In this document: positions 8,183-16,362 of the stretch, piece after piece
Numbering within the stretch: the stretch's first letter is position 1
How the letters are laid out: each line of letters starts with the position of its first letter
Assembly: GCA_943369755.1 (NCBI GenBank)
Contig: CALROG020000032.1
Coordinates: forward strand, 1 to 46,511
Reading direction: 5' to 3'
Length of the DNA: 46,511 nucleotides
Origin: CALROG01 sp943369755
Lineage (GTDB): Bacteria > Pseudomonadota > Gammaproteobacteria > Burkholderiales > Burkholderiaceae_C
Translations under genes and position numbers: made by a program
Notes under the pieces: model-generated
What the model was told of the DNA's origin: nothing
What the model saw: only the letters and a program-made list of their open reading frames with translations
Databases searched by the model: none

Positions 8183-8875
8183 TTGAGTCAGGGCGTTACC
8201 TTTAGCGCAGCCGGAGTTCGGCGCGGATTTTTTGCCGGCCAGCCGCTGGCACCCGGCGTGGTGCTGTACGGCATGGTGTTCGGTGTCATGGCGTCGGAGC
8301 GCGGCTTGTCCTGGCTGCAGTCCGCGCTGATGAGCGCGCTGGTTTACTCCGGCAGCGCGCAGCTCGCCGCGCTGCAGGGCTGGACGGCGCAGGCGGTGGT
8401 ATTGCCATTGATCGCCACCATTTTGGTGATGAACGCCCGCTATGTTCTTTACAGCGCCGCCATCCAGCCCTGGCTGCGCCATGTGAGCCGCCCCCAGGCC
8501 TGGGGCAGCCTGTTCTTTTTGGGCGATGGCAACTGGGCGCTGTCGATGCGCGAATACGAGGCCGGCTACCGCGACGCGGGTTTCGTGTTCGGCTCCGGCA
8601 TCGCCATGTTCGCGCCCTGGGTGCTGGGCACATTGGCGGGCCACTTGCTCGCCCACAGCGTGCCCGACCCGGCCGCCTATGGGCTGGACTTCATGCTGGT
8701 GGCATTTGCAGCGGCCATTGGCATCGGTCTGTGGCGTGGCAAATCTGACCTGTGGCCCGCACTGGCGGCCGGCTTGATCGGGCTGGCGCTGCACCGTTGG
8801 CTGCCCGGGGGCTGGTACATCGTGGGCGCGGGCCTCGCGGCGGGTGCGGTGGGGGCCTGGCGACATGGGCGTTGA
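8183..8875 (+). CDS. azlC: AzlC-family branched-chain amino acid exporter, large subunit
   Basis: This is a 230-residue inner-membrane protein. GFFAGQPLAPGVVLYGMVFG and SALVYSGSAQLAAL are characteristic AzlC segments, and several hydrophobic helices follow. AzlC works with AzlD to export branched-chain or related amino acids. The frame has no ATG near the family start; TTG at 8183, two bases after the GntR stop, gives the expected N-terminus and suggests coupling. The next gene overlaps it by 11 bases and encodes AzlD. A link to the aromatic unit upstream is possible but not shown. Confidence 0.85.
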   Translation: MSQGVTFSAAGVRRGFFAGQPLAPGVVLYGMVFGVMASERGLSWLQSALMSALVYSGSAQLAALQGWTAQAVVLPLIATILVMNARYVLYSAAIQPWLRHVSRPQAWGSLFFLGDGNWALSMREYEAGYRDAGFVFGSGIAMFAPWVLGTLAGHLLAHSVPDPAAYGLDFMLVAFAAAIGIGLWRGKSDLWPALAAGLIGLALHRWLPGGWYIVGAGLAAGAVGAWRHGR

Positions 8876-9170
8876 GCAAGGCTTCCTGCTGGCGCTGGCC
8901 GGTATGGCGCTGGCGTCTTATGCCTGTCGGCTGGCGGGCTTCTTGCTGATGGGGCTGGTGCCCATCACGCCACGCGTCGAGGCCGCGCTGCGCGCCATAC
9001 CCCTGGGCGTGATGATCGGCATCGTCACACCTGCGGCGTCCGCGGGTCGCATGCCCGAACTGGTGGCGTTGCTGGTGGTGGGCGTGGTCATGAAACTGGT
9101 GCGCAATGACCTGGCTGCCGCTGTGGCCGGCGCGGCCACCGTGGGCCTGTGCCGCCTGGCGCTGACGTAA
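8865..9170 (+). CDS. azlD: AzlD-family small membrane subunit
   Basis: The 101-residue protein has about four hydrophobic segments. It contains LAGFLLMGLVPITPRVEAAL and RAIPLGVMIGIVTP, typical of AzlD, the partner of AzlC in branched-chain amino acid export. The ATG at 8865 overlaps the end of azlC by 11 bases, a common arrangement for this pair. A short GC hairpin (CCCGCC/GGCGGG) lies right after the stop but lacks a T-run. Confidence 0.85.
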   Translation: MGVEQGFLLALAGMALASYACRLAGFLLMGLVPITPRVEAALRAIPLGVMIGIVTPAASAGRMPELVALLVVGVVMKLVRNDLAAAVAGAATVGLCRLALT

Positions 9171-9216
9171 CCCCGCCGTGGCGGCGGGTGCTTCAGCCGG
9201 TTTATCCTTGTGCCCC

Positions 9217-9858
9217 ATGAAGCTCTACAACTACTTCCGTTCTTCGGCCTCGTTTCGGGTGCGCATTGCGCTGGAGCTCAAAGGCCTGCCCTACGACTAC
9301 GCACCGGTGCACCTGGTCAAGGGCGAGCACAAGTCAGCCGACTACTCGGCGGTGTCGCCCACCAACCTGGTGCCCACACTCGCAACCGATGAGGGCGCGC
9401 TGCTGGCGCAGTCCATGGCCATCATCGAATACCTGGAAGAAACTCACCCCACGCCCGCCTTGTTGCCGGCCGACCCCGTGGCCCGCGCAGAGGTGCGTGC
9501 ACTGGCCCAGCTGATTGCCTGCGAGATTCACCCGCTGAACAACCTGCGGGTGCTCAAGTACCTCACCCGGGAACTGAAAGTGGACGAAGACACCAAGAAC
9601 ACCTGGTACCGCCACTGGGTGCGCGACGGCCTGGAAGCCTTTGAGCGGCAACTGCAGACGCTGCCGGCCTCTACCTATTGCTTTGGCAACACCCCCACAT
9701 TGGCCGACTGCTGCCTGGTGCCGCAGATCTTTAACGGCAAGCGCTTCAACACCAGCTTTGACGGCCTGACGCGCACCATGGCGGCGTTTGACGCCTGCAT
9801 GGCGCACCCCGCTTTTCAAAAGGCCCAGCCGTCCAGCTGCCCTGACTTCGAAGCCTGA
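9217..9858 (+). CDS. maiA: Zeta-class GST: maleylacetoacetate/maleylpyruvate isomerase
   Basis: The 213-residue protein starts MKLYNYFRSSASFRVRIALE; the SSAxxRVRIAL stretch is the zeta-class glutathione site. PTLxTDEG and the SMAIIEYLEE motif complete the thioredoxin-like domain, and the C-terminal helical domain has GNTPTLADCCLVPQIFN. These enzymes use glutathione to isomerise the cis double bond of maleylacetoacetate or maleylpyruvate to the fumaryl form. Maleylpyruvate is the product of gentisate cleavage, so this gene may serve the gentisate unit 8 kb away. A tyrosine-degradation role is the alternative. Confidence 0.85.
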   Translation: MKLYNYFRSSASFRVRIALELKGLPYDYAPVHLVKGEHKSADYSAVSPTNLVPTLATDEGALLAQSMAIIEYLEETHPTPALLPADPVARAEVRALAQLIACEIHPLNNLRVLKYLTRELKVDEDTKNTWYRHWVRDGLEAFERQLQTLPASTYCFGNTPTLADCCLVPQIFNGKRFNTSFDGLTRTMAAFDACMAHPAFQKAQPSSCPDFEA

Positions 9859-9868
9859 AGCCTGAGGC

Positions 9869-10675
9869 ATGCCACACCCGGATTGGCTCACGCCCGACTG
9901 GCCCGCACCCGCTGGCGTGCGCGCAATCTGCACTACGCGCGCCGGCGGCCAGTCGCCGCCGCCATACGACAGCCTGAACCTGGGCGACCATGTGGGCGAC
10001 GACCCAACTGCGGTGCAGGCCAACCGTGCGGCGCTGCGCCAGGCCATGGCCGCGCACCCGGTGTTCTTGCAGCAGGTGCATGGCACCAAGGTGTTGGGCG
10101 TTGACGCTGCCACGACCGACGGCGTGCAGGCAGACGCCTGCCTCACCACCCAGCCCGGCCTGGCCTGCACCATCATGGTGGCGGACTGCTTGCCGGTGCT
10201 GTTCACCAACACCCAGGGCAGCGTGGTGGCCGCCGCCCATGCCGGCTGGCGTGGTCTGGCGGGCCTGCATGGGCCCGGCGTGCTGGAGCACACAATACAA
10301 GCGTTTCTGGCTGCAGCCCGCATGGATACTGCACGACCCACTATCAAAACAATAGCGTTCGAGAGCAGCGAGATCATGGCCTGGCTGGGGCCGTGCATTG
10401 GCCCCGAGGCATTCGAAGTGGGCCCTGAAGTACGGGCCGCCTTTGTGGCGCACGAGCCGCAGGCCGCGGGCTTGTTCAAGCCGCACGGCACTGGCAAGTG
10501 GCTGGCAAACCTCCCCGGGCTGGCGCGCCAGCGGCTGGCGGCGATGGGCGTCACGCAGATTTACGGCAACGACGGCAGTGCCGCCTGGTGCACCGCAGGC
10601 AACCCGCTACGGTTCTTTTCGCACCGGCGCGACGGCGTCAGCGGTCGGCTCGCCGCCTGCATCTGGCGGGCTTGA
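9869..10675 (+). CDS. pgeF: PgeF/YfiH family protein (multicopper polyphenol oxidase-like, laccase domain)
   Basis: The 268-residue protein belongs to the Cu-oxidase_4 family (PF02578): TTRAGGxSxPPYDSLNLGDHVGDD near the N-terminus, MVADCLPVLF, AAHAGWRGLAGLHGPGVLE, and WLGPCIGPEAFEVGPEV. Known members edit peptidoglycan precursors (PgeF) or cleave purine nucleosides. It lies 10 bases after the isomerase gene. About 18-20 residues between the AHAGWRG helix and the WLGPCIG motif are encoded by an in-frame copy of the 65-bp repeat (10296-10356), making this loop longer than usual. Its 3' end overlaps a convergent small gene by 69 bases. Confidence 0.85.
   Translation: MPHPDWLTPDWPAPAGVRAICTTRAGGQSPPPYDSLNLGDHVGDDPTAVQANRAALRQAMAAHPVFLQQVHGTKVLGVDAATTDGVQADACLTTQPGLACTIMVADCLPVLFTNTQGSVVAAAHAGWRGLAGLHGPGVLEHTIQAFLAAARMDTARPTIKTIAFESSEIMAWLGPCIGPEAFEVGPEVRAAFVAHEPQAAGLFKPHGTGKWLANLPGLARQRLAAMGVTQIYGNDGSAAWCTAGNPLRFFSHRRDGVSGRLAACIWRA
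10296..10356 (+). repeat. Copy 2 of the ~65-bp dispersed repeat (in frame in pgeF)
   Basis: This copy shares ACAAGC, AGCCCGCAT, CCCACTATCAAA and a terminal ATAGC with the other copies. It is read through in the pgeF frame without a stop and adds a loop of roughly 20 residues. Confidence 0.65.
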
Positions 10676-10894
10676 GGCCGCCTTGCGGTACGCCTGCAGC
10701 TCAGCCGCCTCGCGCGCCTTGATGGCTTTGCGCCGCAGGGGCGAACCCATCAGGTAAACCACCAGTGCGATGGGCAGCAAACCGTAAAGTACAAAGGTCA
10801 CAATAGCCCCCAGCAGCGTGCCGTTGCTGCTGGTGGCCTCGGCCACCGCCATCATCAGCACAACATAAAACCAGCCAATTGCGACAAGGTACAT
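10607..10894 (-). CDS. Small two-helix membrane protein, unknown function
   Basis: The 95-residue protein has two hydrophobic segments, about residues 2-19 (LVAIGWFYVVLMMAVAEA) and 29-48 (AIVTFVLYGLLPIALVVYLM), then a charged tail rich in Lys, Arg, Glu and Pro. It is convergent with pgeF and overlaps its last 69 bases. Similar short proteins sit between pgeF and phaC in related bacteria as far as I recall, which would argue it is real. No function is proposed. Confidence 0.6.
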   Translation of the reverse strand: MYLVAIGWFYVVLMMAVAEATSSNGTLLGAIVTFVLYGLLPIALVVYLMGSPLRRKAIKAREAAELQAYRKAASSPPDAGGEPTADAVAPVRKEP

Positions 10895-10912
10895 AAGCTC
10901 AGGTGAAAAGTT

Positions 10913-10927
10913 TGTTGCGCCGCAACA
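10913..10927. promoter_or_regulatory. Inverted repeat TGTTGCG-C-CGCAACA upstream of phaC
   Basis: This perfect 7-base inverted repeat with a one-base centre lies about 55 bases upstream of the phaC start. TGC/GCA-type inverted repeats are bound by the PHB-sensing repressor PhaR in related systems, so it is a candidate PhaR site. A second palindrome, TCGGGTTTACCCGA, lies at 10943-10956. The phaR gene is not in the window. Confidence 0.4.
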
Positions 10928-10979
10928 TAAATTCTTGGATACTCGGGTTTACCCGAACCAAATAGATTCTGGAGACAAA

Positions 10980-12686
10980 ATGAATTCTGAAGCAGACTGG
11001 GCCAAAGGTGCCCAGCAGTTCCAGCAACTCCTTGGAGAAAGCTGGGGCAAAGCCCTGCAGTCATTCCAGGGGCTGGACCTTGGTGGCACCGCCGGTGCCA
11101 TCAACACCCCGCAAATTTCATTCTCGCCCGAAAAGCTCCAGGCGCTGCAACAGCAGTACCTGCAAGACGCGGCTGCGCTGTGGAACCAGAGCCTGCAAGC
11201 CCCACCGGCTAGCGCAGACAAGCGCTTTGCATCAGACGCCTGGGGCACCAACCCGGTGGCTGCCTTCACGGCCGCGGCCTATTTGCTCAACGCCCGTACC
11301 CTGATGGGCATGGCTGACGCGGTGCAGGCCGACACCAAGACCCGCGCCCGCATCCGGTTTGCGGTGGAGCAATGGATGGCGGCGTCCTCCCCCAGCAACT
11401 TCCTGGCGCTGAACGCCGAGGCCCAGCGCATGGCGGTTGAGACCAAGGGCGAGAGCATTGCCAGGGGCGTGCAGAACCTGCTGCACGACATGCGCCAGGG
11501 CCATGTGTCCATGACCGATGAAAGCCTGTTCGAGGTGGGCAAAAACGTTGCCACCACCGAAGGCGCGGTAGTGTTCGAGAACGAACTGTTCCAGTTGATT
11601 GAATACAAGCCGCTCACCGCCAAGGTCTATGAGCGCCCGTTCCTGCTGGTGCCGCCGTGCATCAACAAGTTTTATATCCTTGACCTGCAACCGGCCAACT
11701 CCCTGATCCGTTACGCTGTGGCGCAGGGCCACCGCACTTTTGTGGTGAGCTGGCGCAACCCCGACGAGTCGCTGGCCCAGACCACCTGGGACGATTACAT
11801 CGAAAACGCCGCGATCAAGGCCATCGACGTGGTGCAAGAGATTTCGGGGGCCAAACAGATCAACGCACTGGGCTTCTGCGTCGGCGGCACCATTCTTGGT
11901 ACGGCGCTGTCGGTGCTGGCTGCACGCGGCAAAAAGCCCGCGGCCTCTGCCACCTTGCTCACCACCTTCCTTGATTTCTCAGACACCGGCGTGCTGGACC
12001 TGTTCATTGACGAAGCCTTCGTCAAGTTCCGTGAAATGCAGCTCGGCAAGGGCGGCCTTCTGAAGGGCCAGGACCTGGCCACCACCTTCAGCTTCCTGCG
12101 CCCCAACGACCTGGTGTGGAACTATGTGGTGGGCAACTACCTCAAGGGCGAAACCCCGCCGCCGTTTGACCTGCTTTACTGGAACAGCGACAGCACCAAT
12201 CTGCCCGGCCCCATGTATGCCTGGTACCTGCGCAACACCTACTTTGAAAACAACCTCGTCAAGCCCGGCAAGTGCACCGTGGCTGGCGAGAAGATTGACC
12301 TGGGGCTGCTGGACATTCCGGTCTACATCTATGGCAGCCGTGAAGACCATATCGTGCCGATTGGCGGGGCCTACGCCTCGACCCAGCACCTGCCGGGCAA
12401 AAAGCGCTTTGTGATGGGCGCGTCGGGCCACATTGCCGGCGTGATCAACGCGCCCGCCGCCAACAAGCGCAGCCACTGGGTGCGCAACGACAACAAGTTT
12501 CCCAAGACCCAGGCCGAATGGCTCGCCGGTGCCAAAGAGCAGCCCGGTAGCTGGTGGACCGACTGGTCTGAATGGCTCAAACCCCTGGCGGGCAAGCAGA
12601 TAGCGGCACCCAAAACCTACGGCAAGGGGGCCAAGTACAAGGCCCTCGAACCGGCCCCTGGCCGCTACGTCAAAGCCAAAGCCTGA
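10980..12686 (+). CDS. phaC: Class I poly(3-hydroxyalkanoate) synthase
   Basis: The 568-residue protein matches class I PHA synthases in length. The lipase-like box ALGFCVGGTIL places the nucleophile at Cys300. The catalytic Asp lies in YIYGSREDHIVPI and the His in MGASGHIAGVINAP. It polymerises (R)-3-hydroxybutyryl-CoA into PHB at the granule surface. The ATG at 10980 follows GGAGACAAA; the longer frame to 10935 has no supporting ribosome site. It leads a phaC-phaA-phaB operon that supplies its own substrate from acetyl-CoA. Two palindromes upstream may be operators. Confidence 0.96.
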   Translation: MNSEADWAKGAQQFQQLLGESWGKALQSFQGLDLGGTAGAINTPQISFSPEKLQALQQQYLQDAAALWNQSLQAPPASADKRFASDAWGTNPVAAFTAAAYLLNARTLMGMADAVQADTKTRARIRFAVEQWMAASSPSNFLALNAEAQRMAVETKGESIARGVQNLLHDMRQGHVSMTDESLFEVGKNVATTEGAVVFENELFQLIEYKPLTAKVYERPFLLVPPCINKFYILDLQPANSLIRYAVAQGHRTFVVSWRNPDESLAQTTWDDYIENAAIKAIDVVQEISGAKQINALGFCVGGTILGTALSVLAARGKKPAASATLLTTFLDFSDTGVLDLFIDEAFVKFREMQLGKGGLLKGQDLATTFSFLRPNDLVWNYVVGNYLKGETPPPFDLLYWNSDSTNLPGPMYAWYLRNTYFENNLVKPGKCTVAGEKIDLGLLDIPVYIYGSREDHIVPIGGAYASTQHLPGKKRFVMGASGHIAGVINAPAANKRSHWVRNDNKFPKTQAEWLAGAKEQPGSWWTDWSEWLKPLAGKQIAAPKTYGKGAKYKALEPAPGRYVKAKA

Positions 12687-12731
12687 ACCCGACCCAACAC
12701 AGCACGCAACCAACAACTCTGGAGATTCATC

Positions 12732-13913
12732 ATGCAAGACATCGTTATCGTTTCCGCCGCCCGCACCGCTGTGGGCAAGTTTGGCGGCTCGCTCGCCAAG
12801 ACACCGGCCACCGAACTCGGCGCGCTGGTCATTAAAGAAGCCCTGGCCCGCGCCAAGCTCGACCCGGCCCTGGTGGGCGAAGTCATCATGGGCCAGGTGT
12901 TGGCCGCAGGTGCCGGCCAGAACCCGGCGCGCCAGGCGCTGATCAAGGCCGGCCTGCCCAAAGAAGTGCCGGGCCTGACGATCAACGCAGTTTGTGGCTC
13001 GGGCCTCAAGGCCGTGATGCTGGCGGCACAGGCTGTGGCCTGGGGCGACAGCGAGATCGTGGTCGCCGGTGGTCAGGAAAACATGAGCGCCAGCCCGCAC
13101 GTGCTGCTGAACTCACGCGACGGCCAGCGCATGGGCGACTGGAAGATGATCGACAGCATGATCGTGGACGGCCTGTGGGACGTGTACAACCAGTACCACA
13201 TGGGCGTGACCGCCGAGAACGTGGCCAAGGCCTACAGCATCAGCCGCGACATGCAGGACGCGCTGGCCCTGGCCAGCCAGACCAAGGCGGCTGCGGCCCA
13301 GGCCGCTGGCAAGTTTGCCGACGAAATCGTCACCGTGTCGCTGGCCCAGAAAAAGGGCGACCCGATTCTTTTCAACACCGACGAATTCATCAACAAGAAA
13401 ACCACCGCCGAAGCACTGGCCGGCCTGCGCCCGGCCTTTGACAAGGCGGGTTCAGTGACGGCGGGCAACGCCTCCGGCATCAATGACGGTGCCGCCGCTG
13501 TGGTGGTGATGAGCGCCAAAAAGGCTGCTGCCCTGGGCCTGACGCCACTGGCGCGCATTGCCGCTTTTGGCACCAGCGGCCTGGACCCGGCCACCATGGG
13601 CATGGGCCCGGTGCCCGCGTCGCAAAAGGCACTGGCCCGCGCCGGCTGGAAGGCCGCCGACGTCGACCTGTTCGAGCTCAATGAAGCCTTTGCCGCGCAA
13701 GCCTGTGCCGTCAACAAGGCGCTGGACATCGACCCCGCCCGCGTCAACGTCAACGGTGGCGCCATCGCCATTGGCCACCCGATCGGCGCGTCCGGCTGCC
13801 GCATCCTGGTGACGCTGCTGCACGAGATGCAACGCAGCGGCGCGAAGAAGGGCCTGGCCGCGCTGTGCATTGGCGGTGGCATGGGGGTTTCCCTCGCGGT
13901 CGAACGCGCGTAA
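12732..13913 (+). CDS. phaA: Acetyl-CoA acetyltransferase (beta-ketothiolase)
   Basis: The 393-residue thiolase condenses two acetyl-CoA to acetoacetyl-CoA. The acyl-enzyme Cys is Cys88 in INAVCGSG. The C-terminal catalytic motifs are NVNGGAIAIGHPIGASG (His) and LAALCIGGGMG (second Cys). GGAG precedes the ATG by 8 bases, 45 bases after phaC. Position between phaC and phaB identifies it as the biosynthetic thiolase of the PHB pathway. Confidence 0.95.
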   Translation: MQDIVIVSAARTAVGKFGGSLAKTPATELGALVIKEALARAKLDPALVGEVIMGQVLAAGAGQNPARQALIKAGLPKEVPGLTINAVCGSGLKAVMLAAQAVAWGDSEIVVAGGQENMSASPHVLLNSRDGQRMGDWKMIDSMIVDGLWDVYNQYHMGVTAENVAKAYSISRDMQDALALASQTKAAAAQAAGKFADEIVTVSLAQKKGDPILFNTDEFINKKTTAEALAGLRPAFDKAGSVTAGNASGINDGAAAVVVMSAKKAAALGLTPLARIAAFGTSGLDPATMGMGPVPASQKALARAGWKAADVDLFELNEAFAAQACAVNKALDIDPARVNVNGGAIAIGHPIGASGCRILVTLLHEMQRSGAKKGLAALCIGGGMGVSLAVERA

Positions 13914-13953
13914 TCGGTTCAAATCAAGAACGAAAACTACAGGAGCGAAAGTA

Positions 13954-14691
13954 ATGAGTCAAAAAGTAGCGTACGTCACCGGTGGCATGGGCGGCATCGG
14001 TACTGCCATCTGCCAGCGTTTGCACAAAGATGGTTTCAAGGTGATTGCCGGCTGCGGCCCCACCCGTGACCACGTCAAATGGCTGGCCGAACAATCCGCG
14101 CTGGGCTACACCTTTTATGCGTCGGTGGGCAATGTGGGCGACTGGCAGTCCACCGTTGACGCCTTTGCCAAAACCAAGGCCGAGCACGGCGTGATTGACG
14201 TGCTGGTGAACAACGCCGGCATTACCCGCGACCGCATGTTCCTGAAGATGTCGCGCGAAGACTGGGACGCGGTGATCGAAACCAACCTCAACTCCATGTT
14301 CAACGTGACCAAACAGGTTGTGGCCGACATGGTTGAAAAGGGCTGGGGCCGGATTGTCAACATCAGCTCGGTCAACGGCGAAAAAGGCCAGGCCGGGCAG
14401 ACCAACTACTCGGCAGCCAAGGCCGGCATGCACGGCTTTTCAATGGCGCTGGCGCAGGAGCTGGCCACCAAGGGCGTTACCGTCAACACGGTAAGCCCCG
14501 GCTACATCGGTACCGACATGGTCCGCTCGATTCGTGAAGACGTGCTGGCCAAGATTGTGGCCACCGTGCCGGTCAAGCGCCTGGGCGAGCCCAGCGAAAT
14601 TGCTTCCATCATTGCCTGGCTGGCCAGCGAAGAGGGCGGCTACGCCACCGGCGCAGACTTCTCGGTGAACGGTGGCCTGCACATGGGCTAA
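13954..14691 (+). CDS. phaB: Acetoacetyl-CoA reductase (NADPH-dependent SDR)
   Basis: The 245-residue SDR reduces acetoacetyl-CoA to (R)-3-hydroxybutyryl-CoA. It has the cofactor motif VTGGMGGIGTAIC, NNAGITRD, the catalytic Ser region NISSVNGEKGQ, and YSAAKAG with the Tyr-x3-Lys pair. The start ATG at 13954 follows AGGAG with good spacing. It ends the pha operon, and a strong terminator follows 50 bases later. Confidence 0.95.
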   Translation: MSQKVAYVTGGMGGIGTAICQRLHKDGFKVIAGCGPTRDHVKWLAEQSALGYTFYASVGNVGDWQSTVDAFAKTKAEHGVIDVLVNNAGITRDRMFLKMSREDWDAVIETNLNSMFNVTKQVVADMVEKGWGRIVNISSVNGEKGQAGQTNYSAAKAGMHGFSMALAQELATKGVTVNTVSPGYIGTDMVRSIREDVLAKIVATVPVKRLGEPSEIASIIAWLASEEGGYATGADFSVNGGLHMG

Positions 14692-14740
14692 GGCCTTTTT
14701 GCACAGGGCAGGGCCAGGGCCCGCCCACCTCAAACCCAAA

Positions 14741-14768
14741 CAAACCCGCTTCGGCGGGTTTGTTTTTT
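14741..14768 (+). terminator. Rho-independent terminator of the pha operon
   Basis: A perfect 9-bp stem (CAAACCCGC/GCGGGTTTG) closed by the very stable TTCG tetraloop is followed directly by six T. It lies 50 bases past phaB and before the sensor kinase gene. Confidence 0.93.
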
Positions 14769-14832
14769 GGGCACGCGCTTTGTGGAGACGGCCTTCACAA
14801 ACCGCTCCACCTTTTCGCCTACGATGCCAGCC

Positions 14833-16362
14833 ATGCGCCTGCGCATCATTCACCAACTGTCTTTGCTGCTTGTTGCCACCGTGCTGCTGTCGGTGGTGGC
14901 GGTGGGTGGCTTTGTGGCCTGGAACTTGAAGGCCGGTTTTTCGGATTACTTGCGCGCCCGCGACCGTCAGCACGTGGAACGCTTTGCCAGTGTGGTGGCC
15001 GCCCGTGGCGCGCGCGACCCGGCTTTTGTAGAGAGCATGGGCCAAGGCGTGGCGATGCGCGAATTGATGGACGAATTTTCTGCCGCAGAGGGCATCACGC
15101 CGCCGCAGCGGCGGCCGCGCCCGCCACCGCCGCCGGGCGGCGAGGGCGCGCTGCCGTATGGTCGGCCCGGCGCTGGCGAGCTGCAGCGCGAGGGCCCGCC
15201 CCGGCGCAGCCCCCCCGAAGGGCTGGCCCGGCGTATCCAGATTGTTGACTTGCAGGGCCAGCGCCTGGGCGGCCCGCCGTTTCCAACCGACAAGAACCTT
15301 CTGGAAGCCCCGGTGGTGGTGGGCGGCGAAACCGTGGCGCGGGTGCGCATGCTGCCCAGCACCGAGCTGGAAGGCGTGGACCTGCGGTTTCTGAGCCGCC
15401 AGTACATAGGCCTGGGCGGCGCTGCGGGCGTTACGCTGCTGCTGGCCCTGTTGATCGCCCTGTTTGCCGCGCCGCGCCTGAGCCGCCCGCTGCGCGAGCT
15501 GCAGGCTGCCGCGCGGCGCATTGCCGGGGGCGAGCTGACCGTGGCCGTGCCCGAAGCCGGCTCACAGGAAATGGCCGAGCTGATTGGCGACGTGAACCGT
15601 ATGGCCGCGTCGCTCAAGACGCTGGAGGGCGCACGGCGTAGCTGGATAGCGCAAATCTCGCATGAGCTGCGTACCCCTTTGTCGGTGCTGCTGGGCGAGC
15701 TGGAGTCGATAGAAGACGGGGCCCGCCAGCCCACCCCCGAGGTGCTGGGCAACCTGCGCGGCGAAGTTTTGCAACTGGTGCGCCTGGTGAACGACCTGCA
15801 CACCCTGAGCATGGCCGACCTGGGGGCCTTGCCCTGCGCCTTCAGTGACGGTGACGCCGCCGCCGCCCTGACCCGCACGGTGCAGCGCTTTGGCCCACGC
15901 GCCCAAAAAGCCGGGCTGCAACTGGACTTGCGCGGCGGCCCGGCCGTGCGGGTGCGCTGGGACTTTGGCCGCATTGAGCAACTACTGACCAATTTGCTGG
16001 AAAACAGCCTGCGCTACAGCGCAGCACCGGGCCAGGTTGTGGTGCAGTGGGAGGCCACCCCCGGCGGGCTGGAGCTGCGCGTGCAAGACACACCGCCAGG
16101 CGTCTTGCCCGACCAGCTTGGCCAGCTGTTTGAGCCACTGTTTCGCACCGACTCTGCGCGCCAGCGCCGCACTGAAGCAACCGGGGGCAGCGCCAGCGCC
16201 AGCAGTGGCAGCGGGCTGGGCCTGGCTATCTGCCGGGCCATTGTGCAAGCCCACGGTGGCAGCATTCGCGCGCAAGCCAGCGCGCTGGGCGGCCTGTGCG
16301 TGGTGGCCAGCCTGCCGCGCAATGCCGACCCCCACGCTGAACCCGATGGTGAACCCGCATGA
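14833..16362 (+). CDS. baeS: Sensor histidine kinase, BaeS-like
   Basis: The 509-residue membrane kinase has TM1 at about residues 9-31 and a periplasmic sensor of about 155 residues with a Pro/Arg/Gly-rich insert (RRPRPPPPPGG near residue 94-104). TM2 is at about 193-213, then a HAMP domain. The H-box AQISHELRTPLSVLL has the phosphorylated His277, the N-box is LLTNLLENSLRYS, and the G2 box is SGSGLGLAICRAIVQAHGG. ATG 14833 is preferred; ATG 14824 is also possible. The stop overlaps the response regulator start (ATGA). The partner closely resembles BaeR, suggesting envelope-stress control of efflux. The proline-rich stretch is unusual and may be disordered. Confidence 0.85.
   Translation: MRLRIIHQLSLLLVATVLLSVVAVGGFVAWNLKAGFSDYLRARDRQHVERFASVVAARGARDPAFVESMGQGVAMRELMDEFSAAEGITPPQRRPRPPPPPGGEGALPYGRPGAGELQREGPPRRSPPEGLARRIQIVDLQGQRLGGPPFPTDKNLLEAPVVVGGETVARVRMLPSTELEGVDLRFLSRQYIGLGGAAGVTLLLALLIALFAAPRLSRPLRELQAAARRIAGGELTVAVPEAGSQEMAELIGDVNRMAASLKTLEGARRSWIAQISHELRTPLSVLLGELESIEDGARQPTPEVLGNLRGEVLQLVRLVNDLHTLSMADLGALPCAFSDGDAAAALTRTVQRFGPRAQKAGLQLDLRGGPAVRVRWDFGRIEQLLTNLLENSLRYSAAPGQVVVQWEATPGGLELRVQDTPPGVLPDQLGQLFEPLFRTDSARQRRTEATGGSASASSGSGLGLAICRAIVQAHGGSIRAQASALGGLCVVASLPRNADPHAEPDGEPA

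Noticed and set aside
9171..9195. CCCGCC/GGCGGG hairpin after azlD as a terminator
   Set aside because: No T-run follows; it may be chance in GC-rich DNA.
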